The translations under genes were made by a program, and so were the position numbers. A model generated the notes under the pieces. It saw nothing but the letters and a program-made list of their open reading frames with translations, was not told the origin of the DNA and searched no databases. DNA of 64,000 bases from Enterobacter sp. RHBSTW-00175 (lineage in GTDB: Bacteria > Pseudomonadota > Gammaproteobacteria > Enterobacterales > Enterobacteriaceae): contig NZ_CP055930.1 in assembly GCF_013927005.1 (NCBI RefSeq), positions 558,001 through 622,000 on the forward strand. Direction: 5' to 3'. Positions 45,693-54,219 of this stretch are shown here, one piece after another; positions within the stretch are counted from its first letter, which is position 1; each line of letters starts with the position of its first letter.

Positions 45693-47933
45693 TCAGGCGC
45701 TCTCACAGGGCGCCTCCTCTTCGAGTAATGATTCCAGCGCCACCGGTTTACCTATCAGATATCCCTGAACATAATCGATACCTAGCGCGTGCACAGCGCT
45801 ACGTATCTCTTCGCTTTCCACATATTCCGCCACCACCAGCATTTTCTTCATCCGGGCCAGATGGCAAATTGACGCCACAATCTGATAATCCAGACTGTTG
45901 CTCACAATATTGCGAATAAAGCTGCCATCAATCTTCAGAATATCGGCATCGACGCTTTTCAGACGCGCATAGCTGGCATATCCCGTACCAAAGTCATCAA
46001 TGGCAATGCGCACGCCCATCTGCTGTAACTGCCTGAGAGTGTGCACCGCCAGCGGCGAATTGCCGAAGCAGCTGCTTTCAGTGATTTCAAACACTAACTG
46101 CCAGGCTTCAACACTGTACTTTCTCAGCAGGCGGCTGACCTCCAGCGGCAGTTGCGCGCGGCACACCGTCGACGGCGCCAGATTAATGGCAAAACGCTTG
46201 CCTGGTAGTTTGTCGCGATGCTCAGTAAGAAAACGCAGCGTACGTTCCAGTACCCACAAATCAACGCGCGACGACAAGCCAAACTCCTGAGCCACCGGCA
46301 GGAACAGATCAGGCGAAATGAGCTCACCCCGTTCATCGGGCATCCTCAGCAACACTTCATGGTAATGATCACCACGCAGTCCCCGCACTGGCTGGACCAT
46401 CAGGGTAAATTCATCCTGCTCCAGCGCGCGCTGGAGGCGATTCATCATGGCCACTTTGCCCTTCAGATCCCGCTGTAAATTCACGGCGCCGCGCTGCTGA
46501 AGATTTTCAGGATGGTTGGTTGACAGCGACAGGTCAGCAATGACCCCCAACTCACCCAGAACGAGATAGAGATGATTAACCGGCGACCGGACAAAACAGT
46601 AACTGACCCCCACCTGGGGCTGCAACGGCATTCCATCCCAGATGAACCGGAACTGTTTAATATGCTCATCCAGCGTGTCGATGCGCTGCTGGTGCGACTC
46701 GGTATTCAGACGCACGGCCAGATCGTAGCCGGTAAGATGGTAGACCCGTTCATTGGGCTGGAGCGTGCCATTAATCCATTCCGCCAGCTTTTGTTTGTAC
46801 TGAATACGCAACAGCACGCCATAGTTACGCCCTAATACTTCAAGTTCAGGGATACGCAACAAACAAAGCGCCGACCACGGATTTTTGGCCAAATCGCGCG
46901 ACAACGCCCGCAGGTTTGGCATATGCACCACCGGGTCGAGTAGCGCCAGCCTGCGCGAGCGGATATTAATAGCCCGCTGGCGTGTTGCCAGCATGGACAT
47001 GTAAGTCACCACAAACGAAAAGACCAGATAACTGGACGAAGTAATTGCCAGCTGCACGTCATATCCCTGATGCAGCGGAATGTAGCGGTAATAGTAGTGA
47101 ATGGTTACCAGCAGTACCGGCGTCCAGATAATCGACATCAGCTTATAGCCAAACCGCATTGCGCCCCAGAGCATTACCGGCATCAGCAGCGATAAGGTGT
47201 AGTTGGTACTGAAAATGGAGCTGTTTTCGTTCATCGGGAGCAACAGCAAAGAGAGCAAGCCACCTAACATCGCAGCCCAGATCAGGAACTCCATGATGCT
47301 GACTTTCTTATCTATCTGCGCACGTACCTGAGAGATCAACGCTTTGATGTAGCGCGGGTTACGGATAAGGCGAATCAACAGATAGCTCAACGGTACGCCC
47401 GTCAGCCCACTGACCAGCAGCGCCTGATAATTGATAAGCGTCCGGATATTCAGGGGATTCAGGCCTGCCATGCTCTGACGACTTTCATACACCCCCAGAT
47501 ACACCGCAAACTGAAACAGCGACAGAAACAGCGTCGCCGGGCAAAAGACCTGCCAGAAAATGCGCTGCGCCATCAGACGCACATCCCCGTATGCCGTCAT
47601 ATTACGTCTGGGGGTAAACACACGATAGCCCCCCCAACTGAGCACCAGCGGGACGATAAAATGCAGAATGCCTGCGCCGGTTTCAAACAACCCGACCGAA
47701 GGGTAGTAGCGGAAAAACAGCGCCAGAATAACCCCGGGGATCGCCGCCAGGCCAAAAAACAACATCATGGCAAGCAGGAAAAAGAGGGGAAGATAATAGA
47801 GCGCAGCCAGTCCATCGCCCAGTTGCGAAAAGGTGTTCACCACACTGAGCAACGGCAACAAGATACTGGGTAAAATTAGCGGAAGCGCCCACCAGCGATC
47901 TTTGTTGTTTTTCAGGAAGATGAGAATGTTCAT
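45693..47933 (-). CDS. pdeF: Cyclic di-GMP phosphodiesterase PdeF
   Basis: Membrane-bound EAL-domain enzyme that degrades cyclic di-GMP. The MASE1-like membrane part with about eight helices is at residues 1-320. A degenerate GGDEF domain (no GGDEF motif where RLNTESHQQ stands) is at about 330-480. An EAL domain with EVLLRMP, DDFGTGYASYARL and the late LVVAEYVESEE motif extends to the end. Length is 746 against 747 in K-12 YfgF, which acts under low oxygen. It is convergent with ppx. Confidence 0.95.
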   Translation of the reverse strand: MNILIFLKNNKDRWWALPLILPSILLPLLSVVNTFSQLGDGLAALYYLPLFFLLAMMLFFGLAAIPGVILALFFRYYPSVGLFETGAGILHFIVPLVLSWGGYRVFTPRRNMTAYGDVRLMAQRIFWQVFCPATLFLSLFQFAVYLGVYESRQSMAGLNPLNIRTLINYQALLVSGLTGVPLSYLLIRLIRNPRYIKALISQVRAQIDKKVSIMEFLIWAAMLGGLLSLLLLPMNENSSIFSTNYTLSLLMPVMLWGAMRFGYKLMSIIWTPVLLVTIHYYYRYIPLHQGYDVQLAITSSSYLVFSFVVTYMSMLATRQRAINIRSRRLALLDPVVHMPNLRALSRDLAKNPWSALCLLRIPELEVLGRNYGVLLRIQYKQKLAEWINGTLQPNERVYHLTGYDLAVRLNTESHQQRIDTLDEHIKQFRFIWDGMPLQPQVGVSYCFVRSPVNHLYLVLGELGVIADLSLSTNHPENLQQRGAVNLQRDLKGKVAMMNRLQRALEQDEFTLMVQPVRGLRGDHYHEVLLRMPDERGELISPDLFLPVAQEFGLSSRVDLWVLERTLRFLTEHRDKLPGKRFAINLAPSTVCRAQLPLEVSRLLRKYSVEAWQLVFEITESSCFGNSPLAVHTLRQLQQMGVRIAIDDFGTGYASYARLKSVDADILKIDGSFIRNIVSNSLDYQIVASICHLARMKKMLVVAEYVESEEIRSAVHALGIDYVQGYLIGKPVALESLLEEEAPCESA

Positions 47934-48285
47934 AGATGCCCGATTAAAAACCCATTCGATCCTGTGGGTAAATTAAGACAGGCATCCAACCTGACGAAGA
48001 TGCCGCCAGTCAATTTCTGCGCGGGCATATTGGAGGATGGATTTTAGTTCGAGGCCCAGGGAATCCGTTGACTTAAATCAAACTAATTTATTCGAATAAT
48101 GCTTTCTTACGAAATTCGGAACTCGTTTTATTTATTTTATCAAAGCGGTAAATGCATAAACCATGTTTAATAACATTAGTTAATGTAAACGTTGACGGTT
48201 TTTTACACATTCCAGAATTGACCCCCTCTTCCCACTGTGCCTTAATATCCGTATCGCCCAAAAGGGTATGCCCAGGATAAACACA
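47934..48285. other. Intergenic region between pdeF and yfgG
   Basis: A 352-base interval that should hold the divergent promoters of pdeF and yfgG. It is AT-rich between about 48060 and 48200. No repeat, RNA gene or credible ORF was seen; a 117-codon minus-strand frame here overlaps yfgG and has no conserved look. Confidence 0.5.
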
Positions 48286-48474
48286 GTGAGTCAGGCCACG
48301 CGTATGCACAAACGACATCGATTTAACACTCGGATGACCCGCATCATACTGCTTATCAGTTTTCTCTTTTTCTTTGGCCGCTTTGTTTATTCTTCCATCG
48401 GTGCCTGGTATCACCATCAGGATAAAATGCAATCTCAGCAAACCAGTCTGTCCGTCTATACTTCCGAACGCTAA
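48286..48474 (+). CDS. yfgG: YfgG, small membrane protein
   Basis: A 62-residue protein matching K-12 YfgG (63 residues): a basic N-terminus (HKRHRFNTRMTR) followed by one transmembrane helix (IILLISFLFFFGRFVYSSI). The start is a GTG (GTG AGT CAG GCC) with AGGATAAACACA upstream; an ATG six codons earlier lacks a spaced binding site. K-12 mutant screens, as I recall, linked yfgG to nickel and cobalt stress. In K-12 yfgH follows; here a LysR gene converges on it with a four-base overlap. Confidence 0.88.
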   Translation: MSQATRMHKRHRFNTRMTRIILLISFLFFFGRFVYSSIGAWYHHQDKMQSQQTSLSVYTSER

Positions 48475-49361
48475 ACCAGCGGCTTATTTTGCAGCATCCG
48501 TATAATGGCAGAGATCCCTTTGCTCAGGATTTTATCCTGGCGCATCACTACAGCCAGTTGGCGATGCAAAACCGGCGTCAGCGAATGCACGCTTAACCCT
48601 TCGCAATCGGCTGGGTTTTCCACCGCCATTCGCGGCACGATGCTGTATCCAAGCCCTGCACGCACCATACGTTTGATAGCCTCGATGCTTCCGAGCTGCA
48701 TGACCGGCGCTATCGCGATCCCGCAGGCCTCAAACCAGCTGTCAATCAACGCGCGTGTACCGCTTCCCGATTCGAAAGCAATCAGGGGCTGAGCGTGCAG
48801 AACCTCTGGCGTCAGCAAATGCCACGCGCCGGGCTGCTCCTGAGAAACAATAAAGACGAACTCTTCGTTCATCACCGGCATAACATCCAGCGCGCGCCCG
48901 CTGACAGGCAGCGTGACCAGCCCCATGTCCAGACGATTTTCTTCAATCGCGCGCACAATATCGAGCGTATTCCCGGTGGTGACGCCCACCTTTAACAACG
49001 GGTAGTCGTTTCGTAGCTGCTGCAACAGCGGAGGCAAAAGATGGATACAGGCCGTTGCCCCAGTCCCGAGCGTGATTGTGCCGCTCACCTCGCGGTTAAA
49101 CTCGCTGACGGAACGAATAGCCTCATCCACCACTTGTTCGATACGCTCCCCGTGGCTTAACAACGCCAGCCCGGCTGCAGTGGCTTTAATGCCGCGCCCA
49201 GTTCGCTCAATTAATCGCGTCTGGAGAAATTGCTCTAGCTGGCGGATTTGCAGACTAACCGCAGGCTGAGAAATACCAAGCACATCCGCAGCGGCGGAAA
49301 AGCTGCCCCGCTGTACCACCAGGCGAAAAGTCGCCAGATTGCCCAGATTTAGCGTCGTCAT
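48471..49361 (-). CDS. LysR-family transcriptional regulator
   Basis: A 296-residue LysR regulator with an N-terminal winged HTH (residues 18-47, SFSAAADVLGISQPAVSLQIRQLE) and a periplasmic-binding-like effector domain. It is divergent from an MFS gene across 97 bases, so it very likely regulates that transporter. The ligand is unknown. The last four bases overlap the end of yfgG. Confidence 0.9.
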   Translation of the reverse strand: MTTLNLGNLATFRLVVQRGSFSAAADVLGISQPAVSLQIRQLEQFLQTRLIERTGRGIKATAAGLALLSHGERIEQVVDEAIRSVSEFNREVSGTITLGTGATACIHLLPPLLQQLRNDYPLLKVGVTTGNTLDIVRAIEENRLDMGLVTLPVSGRALDVMPVMNEEFVFIVSQEQPGAWHLLTPEVLHAQPLIAFESGSGTRALIDSWFEACGIAIAPVMQLGSIEAIKRMVRAGLGYSIVPRMAVENPADCEGLSVHSLTPVLHRQLAVVMRQDKILSKGISAIIRMLQNKPLV

Positions 49362-49458
49362 TCAAAGTTTCTCTTATACAGGTCATAAGGTCGCGAGCCT
49401 GCCTGCACAATACCGCGCCCGTTATGCTGAGGACAACTGCATAACGGAATGAAAAATA

Positions 49459-50688
49459 ATGGAAACACCTGCCCTGCCTCGCCGACTCGCCCTGACGGCG
49501 GGATGCAATCAACTCATCAACTGGGGAATTTCGTTTTATATGCCCGGCACCCTTGCGCGATCGATTTCAGCCGACCGGGGTTGGTCATCACCGCAGATTT
49601 ACTTCGGCCTGACGCTGGCGATGCTGGTGATGGCGGCGGTTTCTCCGTTTGTCGCCCGCCTGCTGGCACGCTTTGGCGGTCAGAAGGTGGTGATGGGCGG
49701 CACGTTACTGATCGCCATAAGCTGCGCGGGGATGGCGTATACCCAGACGCTTTTTGGCTGGTACTGTGCCTGGCTGGTCACCGGCGTCGGGATGCGCCTG
49801 TCGCTGTACGATGCGCTGTTCGCCGCGCTGGTGAACCTGTACGGGCAGCAGGCGCGAAGAACCATCTCGCGCGTCACGCTGGCAGGCGGGCTGGCCTCAG
49901 CCATCTTCTGGCCGCTGGGTGATGGCCTGCTTCACGTCATGGGCTGGCAGGACGTGCTGCGCGTCTATGCCCTCTTTGGTCTGCTGAGCGCGGCACTGAT
50001 ACGTACGCTTCCCCGGCAGCGGCTGACGGTGACGACAAAGGTCAGCACGCCGCCGCTGAATAACGAGCGGCGTAACGGCTGGCTTTATGCTGTCTTTATT
50101 GCCCTTATCACCTTCGTCTCTAACGGAACGTCCACCCACCTGCCAGAGTTTATCACCCACTTTGGGCTGCCAGTGGTCGTTGGCATGCTGTGGGGATTCG
50201 GCCAGACCGGCGCGCGCGCGATGGAAGTGATGGCGGGCACCCGCATAACGCCGTTCAATCTGACCCTTTTCACCGCGATCGCTATGCCGATCTGCTTTCT
50301 CGTCGGGTTAAGCAGCGCCCTTTTTGTCTGGTGCGCCGCCGGGTTCGTGCTGGGATACGGTGCGATAAACGGGCTGGTCACCCTCGTCAAAGCCACCCTG
50401 CCGCTGGAACTGTTTAGTCCCGAAAGCTATGCCGCCCGCACCGGTATACTGCTTATTCCCGGTCAACTGATGGCGGCGGCGTCGCCGTTTGCCTATGCGT
50501 GGCTGAATAAAACGCTGGGGATTGTCGGCGCAATGTGGGTCTCAGCGGGCCTGACGCTGGTGATTGCCGGGCTGGCGATAGCGATTGTCCGTCTTCCCGG
50601 CAGGCTAACTGCATTGCACTGTATCCAGCGCGCCACGCTGACTAACGGGTACAAAACGGCGCCTCCGGCAAATCTCTCTGATACATAA
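49459..50688 (+). CDS. MFS transporter
   Basis: A 409-residue major facilitator with twelve predicted helices. The MFS loop motif after helix 2 is RLLARFGGQKVVMGG. The substrate is unknown. The start follows AATAATGG-type sequence with a weak binding site. Divergent partner of the LysR gene. The C-terminus carries a polar tail (LTNGYKTAPPANLSDT). Confidence 0.9.
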   Translation: METPALPRRLALTAGCNQLINWGISFYMPGTLARSISADRGWSSPQIYFGLTLAMLVMAAVSPFVARLLARFGGQKVVMGGTLLIAISCAGMAYTQTLFGWYCAWLVTGVGMRLSLYDALFAALVNLYGQQARRTISRVTLAGGLASAIFWPLGDGLLHVMGWQDVLRVYALFGLLSAALIRTLPRQRLTVTTKVSTPPLNNERRNGWLYAVFIALITFVSNGTSTHLPEFITHFGLPVVVGMLWGFGQTGARAMEVMAGTRITPFNLTLFTAIAMPICFLVGLSSALFVWCAAGFVLGYGAINGLVTLVKATLPLELFSPESYAARTGILLIPGQLMAAASPFAYAWLNKTLGIVGAMWVSAGLTLVIAGLAIAIVRLPGRLTALHCIQRATLTNGYKTAPPANLSDT

Positions 50689-50744
50689 ATACGGTTATCT
50701 GTGTCCGACATCATTCAGAACCGATGGTTTGCTGAAAAGGCGGC

Positions 50745-51188
50745 TCATTTAACTTTCTGCACTTCCGTATCCCCCGGCAGCAGAGCAGTGCCGTCCTGCG
50801 CTGCTGGCACCATAAAGGGAACCGGCTTGCCCGTCCGCCTGTCGACCAGCAGCGAGTGGCGCTCGCCCTGCGCAAAAAGATGCTGTTCTCCCCACTGACG
50901 CAGTGCCACGACCACGGGAAAAAGACTCTCACCTTTATCGGTCAGCACATATTCCTGATACGCCGTGCCGTCTGATGCCCCCTGTAACGTCAGGATGTCC
51001 GCATCAACCAGCTTGCGAAGCCGGTCAGAAAGGATGTTGCGCGCCACTCCGAGGCTCCGCTGAAAATCCCCGAAGCGCGTCATGCCGTCAAACGCATTAC
51101 GCACAATAAGCAGCGACCAGCGATCCCCGATCGCCTCGACGCTGCGGGCAACGGGACAATATTCCTGTTTAACCGTCTTTTGGGACAT
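50745..51188 (-). CDS. HxlR-family transcriptional regulator
   Basis: A 147-residue winged-helix protein of the HxlR/MarR-like family with the family's CPVARSVEAIGDRWSLLIVRN start, containing a conserved Cys at residue 11, and ILSDRLRKLVDADIL. It has a C-terminal extension of about 40 residues past the HxlR core. It is divergent from an MFS gene, with two copies of a 22-bp motif between them that are the likely operators. The Cys suggests response to reactive electrophiles or oxidants, which is inference. Confidence 0.9.
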   Translation of the reverse strand: MSQKTVKQEYCPVARSVEAIGDRWSLLIVRNAFDGMTRFGDFQRSLGVARNILSDRLRKLVDADILTLQGASDGTAYQEYVLTDKGESLFPVVVALRQWGEQHLFAQGERHSLLVDRRTGKPVPFMVPAAQDGTALLPGDTEVQKVK

Positions 51189-51217
51189 CTCGTTTTTTCC
51201 TCACAAAGGCCAGCCAT

Positions 51218-51276
51218 AACCAGTTGCATTTTAAAACCACATAACCTAGCATTCAACCAGTTTCATTTTAAAACCA
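51218..51276. promoter_or_regulatory. Duplicated operator between HxlR and MFS genes
   Basis: Two 22-bp direct repeats at 51218-51239 and 51255-51276 start AACCAGTT and end TTTTAAAACCA, differing at one base. Their spacing of 37 bases is 3.5 helical turns. Each contains the palindromic core TTTTAAAA within GGTTTTAAAATG on the other strand. They overlap the space where both promoters must lie. Confidence 0.75.
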
Positions 51277-51303
51277 GGTTAACTCAGGCGAGGAATAGTA
51301 AAT

Positions 51304-52518
51304 ATGTCACTGACATCAGCCCCTCTTTCAGCCGATATGCCGCGCAGCATGGTCTGGCTGTTCGCCATCGCCAGTGGTTTAAGCGTGGCTAACGTCTATT
51401 ACGCACAGCCTTTGCTTGATGCGCTGGCGAACGATTTCGGTATCAGCCATGCGGCAGTGGGTGGCGTGGTGACCGCGACGCAAATGGGCTGCGCACTGGC
51501 TCTGTTGCTTGTGGTTCCTTTGGGTGACAACGTTGATCGCCGGCGACTAATGGCAATACAACTGGTGGGGCTGGTAGTCGCGCTGTTTTACGTCAGCATG
51601 GCGCAGACCTCCTCCGCCCTGCTCGCAGGTATGCTTGCGACCGGCATGCTGGGTACGGCAATGACGCAAGGGCTGATTGCCTATGCCGCCAGCGCCGCGT
51701 CGCCGCATGAACAAGGGCGTGTTGTCGGTGCGGCGCAGGGGGGCGTGTTCATGGGTCTGTTGCTCGCGCGCGTCTTTGCTGGCGGCATCAGCGATATCGC
51801 TGGCTGGCGTGGGGTCTATCTGTGTGCCGCCGCGCTGATGCTCATCATTGCATTACCACTGTGGTGGAGGCTTCCCGCTCTGCCAGCCGTCTCTGCCAGG
51901 ATAAGCTATCCGCGCCTGATGGGCTCAATGCTGACACTGCTGCGCCAGGAAAAAATCCTGCAGATACGCGGCGTGCTGGCGCTGCTGATGTTTGCGTCGT
52001 TCAACATTTTCTGGAGCGCGCTGGTGCTGCCGCTGAGCGCCCCGCCCTTTAGCTTCTCGCATACCGCGATTGGCGCATTTGGACTGGCTGGCGCGGTGGG
52101 GGCACTGGCGGCTGGCCGGGCAGGACGATGGGCCGATCGGGGCTATGCTCAACGCACCAGCGCGGCGGCACTGGTGATTCTGCTGTTGGCATGGTGGCCG
52201 TTGTCGCTTATGGACCGTTCACTCGGGATCCTGCTTATCGGCATCATCCTGCTCGATTTGGGCGCACAGGCACTGCACGTCACCAACCAGAGCATGATTT
52301 TTCGCACCCGTCCCGAGGCGCACAGCCGACTGGTCGGGATTTACATGCTGTTTTATGCCGTCGGCAGTGGACTCGGCGCGCTCGGCACGACGATGATGTA
52401 TGCCTTTGCCGGCTGGCCGGGCGTCTGCCTGCTTGGCGCCTCGGTCAGCCTGCTGGCGCTGGTGTTCTGGTTGTTAACCCGCTTCAGCGCCCACTCTCTG
52501 CGGGATAATCGCGATTAA
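51304..52518 (+). CDS. MFS transporter under HxlR control
   Basis: A 404-residue major facilitator with twelve helices; the loop motif is LGDNVDRRRLMAIQ. It resembles drug/metabolite proton antiporters of the YnfM/AraJ-like type; the substrate is unknown. GAGGAATAGTAAAT precedes the ATG. Its last 35 bases overlap the 3' end of the convergent iolB. Confidence 0.9.
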   Translation: MSLTSAPLSADMPRSMVWLFAIASGLSVANVYYAQPLLDALANDFGISHAAVGGVVTATQMGCALALLLVVPLGDNVDRRRLMAIQLVGLVVALFYVSMAQTSSALLAGMLATGMLGTAMTQGLIAYAASAASPHEQGRVVGAAQGGVFMGLLLARVFAGGISDIAGWRGVYLCAAALMLIIALPLWWRLPALPAVSARISYPRLMGSMLTLLRQEKILQIRGVLALLMFASFNIFWSALVLPLSAPPFSFSHTAIGAFGLAGAVGALAAGRAGRWADRGYAQRTSAAALVILLLAWWPLSLMDRSLGILLIGIILLDLGAQALHVTNQSMIFRTRPEAHSRLVGIYMLFYAVGSGLGALGTTMMYAFAGWPGVCLLGASVSLLALVFWLLTRFSAHSLRDNRD

Positions 52519-53308
52519 TCCACGCGTGATCGTCTTCCCAGGTGAACATCCATTTTCGCACCGGCCCGGCCATCACGTTGAGGTAATAGCTGTCATACCC
52601 GGCCATCGTCGCCACCGGGTGATAGCCCTTCGGCACCATGACCACATCACGGTTGTAGACCGCCATACACTCATCCAGCGTTCTGTCGTCGGTGTAAACG
52701 CGCTGCATACAAAACCCCTGCTCCGGGTTCAGACGGTGATAGTACGTCTCCTCAAGATAGGTTTCGTTCGGCGGATTATCCGTGTCGTGCTTATGGCTCG
52801 GGTACGAGCTGGTACAACCTTCGTTGGTCCAGACCTCCACCACCAGCAGGCTGTCGGCCTGTTTGTCTTCCGGAAGAATATTATGCACGTAGCGCTGGTT
52901 ATTACCCTTGCCGCGCGCTTCGCCGTCGATATCCTGCGGGGCAATCAGCCGCGTCGGATACGTGCCTTTGCCGGGAGCGGCGCAGACCGCCAGCTCCAGT
53001 TTTGTCAGCGCCTTCACCTGCACCGTCTCCTGCGGGGTGACGTAAACCGACCACGGCTTGATGCGTTCGAACGGGCTCATCCGCTCGCCGATGTCGTTAA
53101 ACTGCGCGGAAGGCGTACTGATGGAAGCGCGTCCGGCCACCAGCACCAGACAGCGCTCTTCGCTCACGGCGGGCAGCGTCAGCTGCTGCCCCTCCTGTAG
53201 TTCATACGCCTCAAAGCCGACATACCCCCAACCTGCGCTTTCCGGCGTGACCGACTGGGTGCGCCCCTCGCCGTTCGGCTGCTGCCAGCGTGATAACAGA
53301 CGTGACAT
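52484..53308 (-). CDS. iolB: 5-deoxy-glucuronate isomerase IolB
   Basis: Cupin enzyme that isomerises 5-deoxy-D-glucuronate to 2-deoxy-5-keto-D-gluconate, step four of inositol catabolism. The cupin metal motif is visible in TSSYPSHKHDTDNP and the later RDVVMVPKGYHP. Length is 274. It is the last gene of the leftward iol operon, nine bases after iolE. Its 3' end overlaps the convergent MFS gene by 35 bases. Confidence 0.95.
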   Translation of the reverse strand: MSRLLSRWQQPNGEGRTQSVTPESAGWGYVGFEAYELQEGQQLTLPAVSEERCLVLVAGRASISTPSAQFNDIGERMSPFERIKPWSVYVTPQETVQVKALTKLELAVCAAPGKGTYPTRLIAPQDIDGEARGKGNNQRYVHNILPEDKQADSLLVVEVWTNEGCTSSYPSHKHDTDNPPNETYLEETYYHRLNPEQGFCMQRVYTDDRTLDECMAVYNRDVVMVPKGYHPVATMAGYDSYYLNVMAGPVRKWMFTWEDDHAWINRDYPAESGR

Positions 53309-53317
53309 GTCACCTCC

Positions 53318-54208
53318 TCAAATAAGTCCGGCGTCGCGCGCCAGGCGGCTCAGATTGTTATACCCCAGACGGGCGTAGGTCAGCGGATGGGCTATCGCCG
53401 GATCCTGTTCGGCCTCCACCACCAGCCAGCCGTGATAGTCCTGTGCTTTCAGCAGCCGCATGATCGGCGGGTAATCCACGCAGCCGTCGCCCGGCACGGT
53501 AAACACGCCGCTCAGCACCGCATCGAGGAAGCTGGTTTTACGGTTTTTCACGTCCGCCAGTATGTCGGCACGCACGTCTTTGCAATGAACGTGGTTGATA
53601 CGCGACGCCCAGCGCTGCGCCACCGCCAGCGGATCGGCCCCGGCAAAGGTCAGATGCCCGGTATCCAGCAGTAACCCCACCGCGTCGCCGGTGTGGGTCA
53701 TCAGGTTGTCCACGTCGTCAGCGGACTCAATCACCGTGCCCATATGGTGATGGTAGGCAATCTGCACTCCCTGCTGCTGCGTATAGCGGGCAAATTCGGT
53801 GAGTTTCTCGCCATACTCTTTCCAGCGCTCCTGCGGGAAACGCGGGCGCAAATGCACCGGGGTCTGCTGCTCGCCGTGAATGCAGCCGCTCACTTCCGCA
53901 AAGACCAGCACCTTCGCGCCCAGTTCGCGCAGCAGCGTCAGGTGCGGCTGCACGGCGGCGATCTCCTCCTCCACGCTGCGCTCCAGCAGGCGGCCAGAAT
54001 ACCAGCCGGAGACCAGTTGCAGGTCATGGCGCTGCAAGATGGGGCCGAGCAGACGTGCTTCGCGCGGGAATTTATTGCCCAGTTCAAAACCGGCGAAACC
54101 GGCCTCTTTACCTTCGCTCAGGCAAGTTTCCAGCGACGTCTCCGCGCCGAGTGAAGGCAGATCGTCGTTCGTCCACGTCAGCGGGTTAATGCCCAGTTGT
54201 ACACTCAT
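53318..54208 (-). CDS. iolE: Myo-inosose-2 dehydratase IolE
   Basis: TIM-barrel isomerase-fold enzyme that dehydrates scyllo-inosose. Metal-site regions are FAEVSGCIHG, YHHHMGTVIES, LLDTGHLTFAG, HVHCKDVR and the final VVEAEQDP. Length is 296. The start MSVQLGINPLTWTND has GGAGAC upstream; a frame extension of 12 codons is not conserved. It lies between iolC and iolB with short gaps. Confidence 0.95.
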   Translation of the reverse strand: MSVQLGINPLTWTNDDLPSLGAETSLETCLSEGKEAGFAGFELGNKFPREARLLGPILQRHDLQLVSGWYSGRLLERSVEEEIAAVQPHLTLLRELGAKVLVFAEVSGCIHGEQQTPVHLRPRFPQERWKEYGEKLTEFARYTQQQGVQIAYHHHMGTVIESADDVDNLMTHTGDAVGLLLDTGHLTFAGADPLAVAQRWASRINHVHCKDVRADILADVKNRKTSFLDAVLSGVFTVPGDGCVDYPPIMRLLKAQDYHGWLVVEAEQDPAIAHPLTYARLGYNNLSRLARDAGLI

Positions 54209-54219
54209 TGTCGTCTCCA

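Noticed and set aside
48088..48441. A 117-codon minus-strand frame overlapping yfgG
   Set aside because: It lies opposite a known small gene, has no conserved sequence and a poor start context.
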